NCBI GenBank assembly: GCA_003241285.1
Contig: QFOT01000115.1
Span: 1 to 7,418 of the forward strand
DNA length: 7,418 bases
From: Micavibrio aeruginosavorus
GTDB lineage: Bacteria; Pseudomonadota; Alphaproteobacteria; Micavibrionales; Micavibrionaceae
Reading direction: 5' to 3'
Position numbers and translations under genes: made by a program. Positions 1 through 5,405 of this stretch are shown here, piece by piece. Every line of letters begins with the position of its first letter. Within the stretch, counting starts at the first letter, position 1. Under the pieces are notes generated by a model. It was not told where the DNA came from. It worked only from the letters and a program-made list of their open reading frames with translations, and ran no database searches.

Positions 1-410
1 TGATCGACCAGAATAAATGTTTTCGGAGACGCAACCATCACCATCTTCTCGCGGGTCATAGCCCCGCCCCGGCCTTTGATAAGATTGCCGGAAGCATCGA
101 CTTCGTCCGCGCCATCGAAATACCAGTCAGGCCGCGCATCGAGAAGTGACGAAACCTGAAGCCCCAAGGCAAGGCAAGTCATGTGAATTTCACGTGAAGA
201 CGGAATAAACTGGCAGACAAATTTTTTGTCTTTTACCGTTTTGGAAATAGCCTGCAATGCTAGAAAAGAAGTGGAACCAGAGCCAACGCCGATAACCTGA
301 CCGTCCTTGACCTCTCCGGCCAGTTTTTGTGCCACAGCCTTCTTTTCTTCAAGATTTGAGATATTCCCGTAATCAGGGATTTTTTTCGATAGTGGATTGG
401 TCCAAAGCAT
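1..410 (-). CDS. rpiA: Ribose-5-phosphate isomerase A, N-terminal part (cut by window edge)
   Basis: Cytosolic enzyme of the non-oxidative pentose phosphate pathway that interconverts ribose 5-phosphate and ribulose 5-phosphate. The 136 codons present contain the RpiA signatures in order: the phosphate-binding loop GVGSGSTS (residues 41-48), DGADEVD (99-105), and KGRGGA followed by REK (112-122). Against E. coli RpiA the catalytic and substrate residues Asp81, Asp84, Lys94 and Glu103 map with a constant offset of 18 to Asp99, Asp102, Lys112 and Glu121, so the active site looks intact. The C-terminal portion lies outside the window. The N-terminus is longer than in E. coli (MLWTNPLSKKIPDYG leader). 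The ATG at 410 has no purine-rich Shine-Dalgarno sequence in front; the only upstream in-frame alternative is a TTG at 446 with AGG directly abutting it. It lies 50 bp downstream of the small DUF6898-like gene on the same strand and may have its own promoter in that gap. Confidence 0.93.
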   Translation of the reverse strand, partial: MLWTNPLSKKIPDYGNISNLEEKKAVAQKLAGEVKDGQVIGVGSGSTSFLALQAISKTVKDKKFVCQFIPSSREIHMTCLALGLQVSSLLDARPDWYFDGADEVDASGNLIKGRGGAMTREKMVMVASPKTFILVD

Positions 411-416
411 GATTAG

Positions 417-446
417 GATATAGAAGGTTGGACACCTAAATATCAA
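417..446 (-). promoter_or_regulatory. Candidate sigma70-type promoter of rpiA, possibly leaderless
   Basis: On the minus strand TTGATA (446-441, 5 of 6 matches to the -35 consensus) is followed after 18 bp by TATATC (422-417, 4 of 6 to the -10). A start site 7 nt beyond the -10 falls at about position 410, the A of the rpiA ATG. The same gap carries two copies of ATTTAGGT (minus strand, at 453-446 and 441-434) with a 12-nt period. The boxes are imperfect, so this is a suggestion rather than a firm call. Confidence 0.35.
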
Positions 447-460
447 CCTAAATCATAGTC

Positions 461-661
461 TTATGAGGGCAAAATCCCCTTCTTTTTCAGGACATATTCA
501 AGTCGGAGCAAAGCATTATGCTTTAAAGCCTCTTCAGGCGCCGATTTAGGCCCTTGAATAGAGATTTCCGTCATGCTTTGCGTATCCATGGCAGTGACTT
601 TCACGATGGACCCCATCGGGATGAATTCAAGAAAAACTTCGCGGCCTTTTATATTCGTCAT
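461..661 (-). CDS. Small DUF6898-like protein, translationally coupled
   Basis: Encodes 66 residues from the ATG at 661, with no signal peptide, membrane segment or catalytic motif. The pattern REVFLEFIPMGSIVKVTAMD, then a TEISIQGP stretch, then an Ala/Leu-rich C-terminal helix ending LEYVLKKKG, resembles what I remember of the DUF6898 family of short alphaproteobacterial proteins; the family name is from memory and not verified. No function is established. The longer reading that starts at 721 was not chosen, because its first 20 residues are encoded inside the upstream membrane-protein gene. The ATG at 661 instead overlaps that gene's TGA as ATGA, the classic arrangement for translational coupling, with GAG just upstream. 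rpiA follows after 50 bp. The product is probably a small cytosolic beta-strand plus helix protein. Confidence 0.8.
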   Translation of the reverse strand: MTNIKGREVFLEFIPMGSIVKVTAMDTQSMTEISIQGPKSAPEEALKHNALLRLEYVLKKKGILPS

Positions 662-1725
662 CTCAATTGCTTGGCAGGCTGGCCATTGATATAGACCCAT
701 TTTTGTTTCAGCATATACCATTCCGAAACGCCGTGCTGCTTGCCATTTTTATAGGTCAGTTTTGCATCAGGCTGGCCGTTTTGTGTATAGAGGATGAAGC
801 TTCCGTGTTTTTGGCCGTTTAGCCAAGGAATTTCTCCGTAATTCTTGCTGTTTTCCCACCAATATTTTCCCATGCCGTTTATCTGACCGTTTACCAATGG
901 TTCTTCGGATTTGACATTTCCATTTGGCCATTTTTCGATCCGGTAATCTTGGGCTTGGCGGCTAGATAAAATCGCCGGATTGCTTGGCGTCGCCCATGTC
1001 ATTGCTTCATTGATTTCAGACTGGCTGAATTGTGTTGCAACAGCTTGGTTACGCTCATTAGATTTTTTGCTAAAATGTATTGAAACAAGCGACGAAAACA
1101 TGCCTACCAAAACAAATATAATCAATACCGGAACCATTTTTTTCGGCAACTTCAATGAAACGCTTGAAGGGTTTGGTTTTTCAAATTTATCAGGATAATG
1201 ACTGGCTAGAAAAGTTTCGATTTCACTTAATTTCGCTTCGATCAGTCTTTTCTCGAAATAAATCGTTCGCAGTTTGCCACTTTCATTATGTATGATCCTG
1301 ACCATCGGAATGCGCGACTTTCCCCTGACAACATAAGATATATCTTCAATGTTGTTCCAAGTTATTGTTTCGGACCTTAAATTATCTTGATCGGATAAAA
1401 GCTTAAACGGCTTTGACAAAAATATCGGCATATTAATTCCTGAGCCGCCAAGGACCAGAAAATTCGTTTCGGGAAATGAATTAAGCACGGAATAAAATTT
1501 TAGACTGTAGTTCAGAACAGCCAGACCAAGCATGGCAGCCGCAAGCGGCAGAATAAACGGGCTATTTTCGAAGACGCCGGATTCTGAAATGTCGTTATAA
1601 ATAAAGCCTCCCAACACCAAGGTGATGAAAAGCGAAATAAAAAGCGTTATTTTCAATTGTTTAATCTGCAGCGTAACATCGACTTTTATATCGCCAAAAT
1701 CATTAAACGTATTTTCAAATTCCAT
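658..1725 (-). CDS. Membrane protein with PH-like domain and C-terminal MORN-type repeats
   Basis: A 355-residue protein. Hydrophobic segments lie at about 25-43, 56-78 and 197-216, so it is anchored in the inner membrane. Residues about 88-175, between the second and third segments, show alternating short hydrophobic strands, an ITWNNIEDI motif and a closing helix. That layout recalls bacterial PH-like domains, but this is inference. Residues about 262-348 carry degenerate repeats of the form NGxxxGxxxxxxxNG (VNGQINGMGKYWW, LNGQKHGSFILY, KNGKQHGVSEWY), matching the MORN_2/YwqK type of repeat. The function is unknown; YwqK-like proteins are often labelled antitoxins, but no toxin gene is adjacent. 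The ATG at 1725 is preceded at 8 nt by GGGGA (1738-1734). It overlaps the next gene by ATGA, and its promoter faces that of gcdH. Confidence 0.82.
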   Translation of the reverse strand: MEFENTFNDFGDIKVDVTLQIKQLKITLFISLFITLVLGGFIYNDISESGVFENSPFILPLAAAMLGLAVLNYSLKFYSVLNSFPETNFLVLGGSGINMPIFLSKPFKLLSDQDNLRSETITWNNIEDISYVVRGKSRIPMVRIIHNESGKLRTIYFEKRLIEAKLSEIETFLASHYPDKFEKPNPSSVSLKLPKKMVPVLIIFVLVGMFSSLVSIHFSKKSNERNQAVATQFSQSEINEAMTWATPSNPAILSSRQAQDYRIEKWPNGNVKSEEPLVNGQINGMGKYWWENSKNYGEIPWLNGQKHGSFILYTQNGQPDAKLTYKNGKQHGVSEWYMLKQKWVYINGQPAKQLR

Positions 1726-1732
1726 GTATAAT
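1703..1732 (+). promoter_or_regulatory. Candidate promoter for gcdH
   Basis: A perfect TATAAT at 1727-1732 lies 18 bp downstream of a weak TTAAAC at 1703-1708. Initiation near 1739 would give a leader of about 30 nt before the gcdH ATG at 1769. The -10 box lies just in front of the divergent gene's start codon, so the two promoters occupy the same roughly 70 bp. The poor -35 box suggests help from an activator, or that this is not the real promoter. Confidence 0.35.
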
Positions 1733-1747
1733 ATCCCCAGTCCTTAT

Positions 1748-1775
1748 ATTCTAACAGAACAGGGTAAAATGTCAG
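1748..1775 (-). promoter_or_regulatory. Candidate promoter for the PH-like/MORN membrane protein gene
   Basis: Minus-strand CTGACA (1775-1770, 5 of 6 to TTGACA), a 16-bp spacer, and TAGAAT (1753-1748, 5 of 6 to TATAAT). The predicted start is near 1741, giving a leader of about 15 nt that just contains the GGGGA ribosome-binding site. The -35 box overlaps the first codons of the divergent gcdH gene. Confidence 0.45.
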
Positions 1776-2944
1776 GGAAAAATAAATTCCAATGGGATGA
1801 TCCTCTCCTCTTAAGCGAAGAACTGACCGACGACGAACGTATGATCCGGGACTCGGCGTATGATTTTGCACAAGGCCACTTGCTACCCGGGATTATCGAA
1901 GCCAACCGCCACGAGAAATTCGATCCGGCATTGATGAAAGAAATGGGCGCGATGGGATTTTTAGGGCCCTCTTTGCAAGGCTATGGCTGCGCCGGGGTTT
2001 CTGAAGTTTCCTACGGATTAATTGCGCGTGAACTCGAGCGCGTCGACAGCTCTTATAGATCGGCTTTCTCGGTTCAATCTTCGCTCGTAATGTACCCGAT
2101 TTATATGTTCGGTTCGGAAGAACAGAAAGACAAATTTTTGCCCGGCCTTGCCAAAGGCGACCTCATCGGCTGCTTCGGCCTGACCGAACCTGATGGCGGC
2201 TCCGACCCTTCCAATCTCAAAACCCGCGCCCGCAAAGTCGATGGCGGCTATAAAATCTCCGGCGCGAAGCAGTGGATCACCAATTCGCCTGTCGCCGATG
2301 TTTTTGTCGTCTGGGCCGCAGATGATGACGGTAAATTTACAGGCTACATTTTAGAAAAAACCATGAAAGGCCTCGAAGCGCCAAAAATAAATGGCAAGTT
2401 TTCGCTTCGTGCTTCCGTGACCGGCGGCATCATGATGGATGATGTTTTAGTGCCCGAAGAAAACAAATTACCTAAAGTAGAAGGATTGAAATCAGCGCTG
2501 ATGTGCTTAAACAAGGCGCGATACGGCATTTCATGGGGCGTGTTGGGAGCTGCCGAAAATTGCTGGCATATCGCAAGACAATATACGATGGATCGCGTCA
2601 TCTACGGCAAGCCCTTGGCAGCCCAGCAGCTCATTCAAACGAAACTCGCCAATATGCAAACGGAAATTACATTAGGACTTCAAGCCGTCTATCGTCTCGG
2701 GCAATTGATGGACCAAAAACGCCTGGCGCCGGAAATGGTTTCGCTGCTCAAACGCAACAACTGCGGGAAGGCGTTGGAAATCGCCCGAATCGCCCGCGAT
2801 ATGCTCGGTGGCAACGGTATTTCCGATGAGTACCATGTGATTAGACACATGATGAATTTAGAAGCCGTCAATACGTATGAAGGCACGTACGATATTCATG
2901 GCCTAATTTTGGGCCGTGCGCAAACAGGATTTGCTGCGTTTTGA
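1769..2944 (+). CDS. gcdH: Glutaryl-CoA dehydrogenase (decarboxylating type)
   Basis: FAD-dependent acyl-CoA dehydrogenase that converts glutaryl-CoA to crotonyl-CoA and CO2 in lysine/tryptophan (glutarate) degradation, passing electrons to ETF. The 391-residue product is full length and matches the family throughout: SYGLIARELERVD (81-93), SVQSSLVMYPIY (101-112), CFGLTEPDGGSDP (135-147), WITNSPVADVFVVW (169-182), KRNNCGKALEIAR (328-340), MLGGNGISDE (345-354). Substrate-binding residues of human GCDH (Glu87, Arg94, Ser95, Ser98) correspond to Glu90, Arg97, Ser98 and Ser101. The catalytic base Glu370 is Glu371 in NTYEGTYDIH. The Glu90 and Tyr370 typical of decarboxylating enzymes are both present. 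The ATG at 1769 is preceded by AGGG at 4 nt. An open frame runs back to 1622, but it crosses the divergent gene and has no family similarity. The stop overlaps the TTG start of the next gene. Confidence 0.96.
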   Translation: MSGKNKFQWDDPLLLSEELTDDERMIRDSAYDFAQGHLLPGIIEANRHEKFDPALMKEMGAMGFLGPSLQGYGCAGVSEVSYGLIARELERVDSSYRSAFSVQSSLVMYPIYMFGSEEQKDKFLPGLAKGDLIGCFGLTEPDGGSDPSNLKTRARKVDGGYKISGAKQWITNSPVADVFVVWAADDDGKFTGYILEKTMKGLEAPKINGKFSLRASVTGGIMMDDVLVPEENKLPKVEGLKSALMCLNKARYGISWGVLGAAENCWHIARQYTMDRVIYGKPLAAQQLIQTKLANMQTEITLGLQAVYRLGQLMDQKRLAPEMVSLLKRNNCGKALEIARIARDMLGGNGISDEYHVIRHMMNLEAVNTYEGTYDIHGLILGRAQTGFAAF

Positions 2945-3690
2945 GCGGCGTTCAAAAGCTGATTTCCGTCACTTTAATTCCTGCCTTCTTTTTGGTTTTA
3001 ACACCAGTTGGCACGGTCCTGCTATTATCCATTTTAGTGAACGGCTTCTCATTAATCGACACGATGTTTCATGAAATCGGCCATACGATTTTTGCCTGGG
3101 CTTTCGGTTATCCATCCCTGCCCAGCTTCGATCTTCAACATGGTGGCGGGATGTCTTATTATTTCAAACGGCAATGGATGATCCAGATCACAGGATTCGC
3201 AGGCGCGGCTTATCTTTGTTATCTCGCGCATCAAAGAAGTAATTTGTTATTCGGTATTATGCTTACGATATCGGTAGCCTATTTTTTATCGGCAATGACG
3301 GAATTTCATCAAGCGATCATCGATTTTATGGGACATGGCTTTTCCATCCTGACCGGATCATTCTTTATCTTGCGCTCGCTCATGGGCTGGACAGAAAAAC
3401 GCCGCGGTGAAAAATGGATCAGCGCTTTTCTTGGTTATTTCATTATCTTCGTAAACATAAAACTAATCTGGAAACTAATCTTCGATATCGATTATCAGGA
3501 AGAATACTGGAACCAGAAAGGCTCGCATGGCTTTGGCGATTTCAGCAAAATTGCCGATTACTTTTGGTTCAAAAACGAAGAGCCAGTCGCATGGTTTTGC
3601 CTAGCTCTTTGTGTTCTGTTCTTAATACTGCCGCATGCGGCGTATTGGCATTTTAAAAATCTTCCAGATCGCCCGGCATCATACCACTAA
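2941..3690 (+). CDS. Integral membrane protein with HEIGH motif, M50-like putative metalloprotease
   Basis: A 249-residue polytopic membrane protein with hydrophobic stretches at about 7-36, 85-97, 102-118, 134-148, 160-180 and 214-236. The zinc-protease signature HEIGH lies at 44-48 in a membrane-proximal helix (MFHEIGHTIFAWAFG), followed by a Gly-rich stretch (HGGGM, 67-71). This order resembles the M50/M50B site-2-protease-like families. The second M50 motif with the third metal ligand (LDG or NPDG type) is not evident; Asp128, or His132 in GHG, are the only nearby candidates, so activity is uncertain. The TTG start at 2941 is inferred from its overlap with the gcdH stop (TTGA). AGGA lies about 10 nt upstream, and the first ATG (residue 42) would remove the first membrane segment. 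The substrate is unknown. The 3' end overlaps the convergent MarR gene by 38 bp. Confidence 0.75.
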   Translation: MSGVQKLISVTLIPAFFLVLTPVGTVLLLSILVNGFSLIDTMFHEIGHTIFAWAFGYPSLPSFDLQHGGGMSYYFKRQWMIQITGFAGAAYLCYLAHQRSNLLFGIMLTISVAYFLSAMTEFHQAIIDFMGHGFSILTGSFFILRSLMGWTEKRRGEKWISAFLGYFIIFVNIKLIWKLIFDIDYQEEYWNQKGSHGFGDFSKIADYFWFKNEEPVAWFCLALCVLFLILPHAAYWHFKNLPDRPASYH

Positions 3691-4132
3691 AGGATGTCTG
3701 ACTTGCCCAGAATCTTTCGAGTTGTTTCATCGTATGATTTAGATCGACCAGGTCTGCATTTTCAATTTTTTGTTCAGCGAGTTTGCCTTCGTGTTTTTTG
3801 AATACATCATCAAGGAACTTATGAAGGTCGCGCCCCTTGTCTGTTAGTTTGACGCGAATAGAACGTTTGTCGTGAACTGACCGCTCTTGAGCGATGTAGC
3901 CATTCTCTGTCATTTTTTTAACGTTATAGGAAACGTTAGAGCCAAGATAATAACCACGCAATGTCAATTCGCCGACCGTCATCTCGTCGCTGCCGACATT
4001 GTGCAAGATCATCGCCTGAACGTTGTTAATGTCCTGGATCCCTCTTCTATCGAGTTCGGTTTTGACCACATCCAAGAAGTAACGGTGAAGGCGTTCAATC
4101 AGTTGAATGGTGTCGTAATATGCTGAAGTCAC
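3653..4132 (-). CDS. ldtR: MarR-family winged-helix regulator, LdtR-like
   Basis: A 159-residue DNA-binding regulator. The N-terminal dimerisation helix (about 1-32) is followed by a winged helix (about 35-105) including GELTLRGYYLGSNVSYNVKK (recognition region, 54-73) and the wing HDKRSIRVKLTDKG (87-100), then a long C-terminal helix ending LERFW (138-142). The segments RGYYLGSNVSYN and DINNVQA are ones I recognise from LdtR, the alphaproteobacterial MarR protein known from Liberibacter and Sinorhizobium as a regulator of an L,D-transpeptidase gene and the cell envelope. No L,D-transpeptidase gene is in this window, so the target is open. It starts with GTG (4132-4130), fixed by AGGAG at 4144-4140 with 7-nt spacing. 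The final 13 or so residues after LERFWASQ form a tail that overlaps the end of the M50-like gene. Confidence 0.88.
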   Translation of the reverse strand: MTSAYYDTIQLIERLHRYFLDVVKTELDRRGIQDINNVQAMILHNVGSDEMTVGELTLRGYYLGSNVSYNVKKMTENGYIAQERSVHDKRSIRVKLTDKGRDLHKFLDDVFKKHEGKLAEQKIENADLVDLNHTMKQLERFWASQTSFSGMMPGDLEDF

Positions 4133-4139
4133 TGGTAAG

Positions 4140-4144
4140 CTCCT
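4140..4144 (-). promoter_or_regulatory. Shine-Dalgarno site fixing the GTG start of the LdtR-like gene
   Basis: Minus-strand AGGAG sits 7 nt before the GTG at 4132-4130. No ATG at a suitable distance gives the same reading frame, so this site decides the start. Further upstream in the 65-bp gap to the hydrolase gene is a TAGAAT box (4185-4180) that could be a -10 element, though its -35 partner (TTGGTG) is poor. Confidence 0.7.
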
Positions 4145-4197
4145 GAAAGGAATATGAAAACTTGGGGCGGCACTAATAAAATTCTAACCTAATGAGC

Positions 4198-5226
4198 CTA
4201 AAGCACCAATCCTAAATTTTTATTAAATATATCTTCAATTTGCTTCATTCCAACATCTTCCAGCCGCGCCGGGTTCCACATTGGTTTTTTGTCCTTATCG
4301 ACAACGGCAGCCCTTACCCCCTCAATCAGGTCATCGCCAGCCAGAAAAAATGCGGCTAACTTAAGATCACGTGCGATAACCTCGTCAAAACTATCATTTT
4401 TTGCCGCTTCTATATGTTTTAAAGCAACCTTAAGACTGGTCGGTGATTTCGACTGGATAATATTACGCGTCGATATTGCCCAGTCGCTGCCATCTTTTTT
4501 AAGCGCGGACAGGATTTCCTCGACACTGGAAGGGGCGAAGCATGAGCTGATTCGTTCATAAGGAAGCGTGTAATCGTCTGCGCTTTCCGAAAACTGATCC
4601 AAAACGGATTCGATTTCCCGTTTCTTTAAAGCTTCGATCAGGTCATCCTTTTTATTGGAATATATATAATGTGTAGCAAAACCGCATTTAATAAGATCGC
4701 CAGAACTCTCCAGATGATTACCTGTAAGCCCTAAATATTTTCCGACATGATCCGGAGCGCGGGCCAGATAATAGGCCGCGCCGACATCCGGAAAAAAACC
4801 GATTGTCACTTCTGGCATTGCCCAGACGGTCTTTTCCGTGGCAATTCTGTATTTGCAGGCTCCGGCAATACCGACACCGCCACCCATGGTAATCCCGTTC
4901 ATAAAGGAAATAGTCGGAAGCTGGGCGTGGAAAAGAGCTTTGTTCATTGCGTATTCCTTAACAAAGAAATCGACAACGGAATTTAGGCCTATTCTACCCT
5001 CCCTGACGGCTATTGCACCCAGTCTAGCCGCCTTGATATCGCCCCCTGCGCAAAAAGCCCGATTGCCGGCACCTTCGATAAATACTGCCTTCGGATCTTC
5101 ATCAAAAGCCAAGATTCCTTCTGAAATCGCATCAATCATCTCGCTATTTAGAGCATTCAGCGCTTCCGGTCTATCAAGAGTAACAATCTCAAGACCATTT
5201 AGTCGATTGAAGGTGATATTCGTCAT
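4198..5226 (-). CDS. 3-hydroxyisobutyryl-CoA hydrolase (enoyl-CoA hydratase/isomerase superfamily)
   Basis: Crotonase-fold thioesterase that releases 3-hydroxyisobutyrate from its CoA ester in valine degradation; some homologues also hydrolyse 3-hydroxypropionyl-CoA. The 342-residue length suits HIBCH rather than a 260-residue hydratase. Oxyanion-hole motifs are AFCAGGDI (57-64) and MNGITMGGGVGIAG (109-122). The hydrolase signature MPEVTIGFFPDVGAAYYL (137-154) holds Glu139 and Asp147, eight residues apart like the catalytic Glu169 and Asp177 of human HIBCH. The C-terminal half has the SPTSLKV (261-267) and EGVRAAVVDKDKKPMWNP (302-319) segments usual in this subfamily. The ATG at 5226 is preferred over an in-frame TTG at 5238, because family similarity begins at about residue 3 and GGATGAG lies just before the ATG. 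It is divergent from motA and lies 65 bp upstream of the LdtR-like regulator on the same strand. Confidence 0.92.
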   Translation of the reverse strand: MTNITFNRLNGLEIVTLDRPEALNALNSEMIDAISEGILAFDEDPKAVFIEGAGNRAFCAGGDIKAARLGAIAVREGRIGLNSVVDFFVKEYAMNKALFHAQLPTISFMNGITMGGGVGIAGACKYRIATEKTVWAMPEVTIGFFPDVGAAYYLARAPDHVGKYLGLTGNHLESSGDLIKCGFATHYIYSNKKDDLIEALKKREIESVLDQFSESADDYTLPYERISSCFAPSSVEEILSALKKDGSDWAISTRNIIQSKSPTSLKVALKHIEAAKNDSFDEVIARDLKLAAFFLAGDDLIEGVRAAVVDKDKKPMWNPARLEDVGMKQIEDIFNKNLGLVL

Positions 5227-5256
5227 CAGCTCATCCAAGTAGGGTTGAAAAAATCA

Positions 5257-5284
5257 TTTATATCAGTGACAATCGAAATGCCAG
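5257..5284 (-). promoter_or_regulatory. Candidate promoter of the 3-hydroxyisobutyryl-CoA hydrolase gene
   Basis: Minus-strand CTGGCA (5284-5279, 4 of 6) and TATAAA (5262-5257, 5 of 6) are separated by 16 bp. Initiation near 5250 would give a leader of about 24 nt before the ATG at 5226. A second TATAAA lies further upstream on the same strand (5303-5298), so the assignment is not unique. Confidence 0.3.
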
Positions 5285-5320
5285 TTCCGGCGCTTCTTTA
5301 TATACAATTCTCATAATTCG

Positions 5321-5335
5321 TTAATGCGTTATTAA
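5321..5335 (+). promoter_or_regulatory. Candidate CtrA-binding site upstream of motA
   Basis: TTAATGCGTTATTAA at 5321-5335 fits the full CtrA box TTAA-N7-TTAA and is also an inverted repeat (TTAAT, 5-nt centre, ATTAA). It sits 70 bp before the motA start codon in the gap between the divergent hydrolase gene and motA. In many alphaproteobacteria the response regulator CtrA controls flagellar and motility genes, so the position makes sense. I saw no comparable spaced pair in the other gaps inspected. Binding is inferred from the motif only. Confidence 0.5.
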
Positions 5336-5405
5336 GCGACAAATGGCAAAATCACGTAGTGGCGGAAGTCATCGTTTTGATTCATAGCACGGCCAGAAGG
5401 GCATC

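Noticed and set aside
662..721. Longer start (721) for the DUF6898-like small gene
   Set aside because: The extra 20 residues are a frame-shifted reading of the MORN-protein 3' end; the ATGA overlap at 661 is the more natural start.
658..1725. Toxin-antitoxin module based on YwqK-like repeats
   Set aside because: No toxin-like gene is adjacent, and the protein is a large membrane protein; the antitoxin label is only a database habit for such repeats.
1622..1768. Open in-frame extension upstream of gcdH that would add 49 residues
   Set aside because: It lies inside the divergent membrane-protein gene, shows no similarity to the dehydrogenase family, and the family's N-terminus fits the ATG at 1769.
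4141..4151. TCCT-GAA-AGGA inverted repeat as a MarR operator
   Set aside because: Four-base arms only, and one arm is simply the Shine-Dalgarno sequence of the regulator gene; too weak to call an operator.
5227..5238. TTG start at 5238 for the 3-hydroxyisobutyryl-CoA hydrolase
   Set aside because: An ATG four codons downstream has a plausible ribosome-binding site before it, and family similarity begins just after it.
5341..5405. Sigma54 or sigma28 flagellar promoter before motA
   Set aside because: A TGGCA occurs at 5344-5348, but no matching GC element lies at the required distance, and no TAAA/GCCGATAA pair was found.
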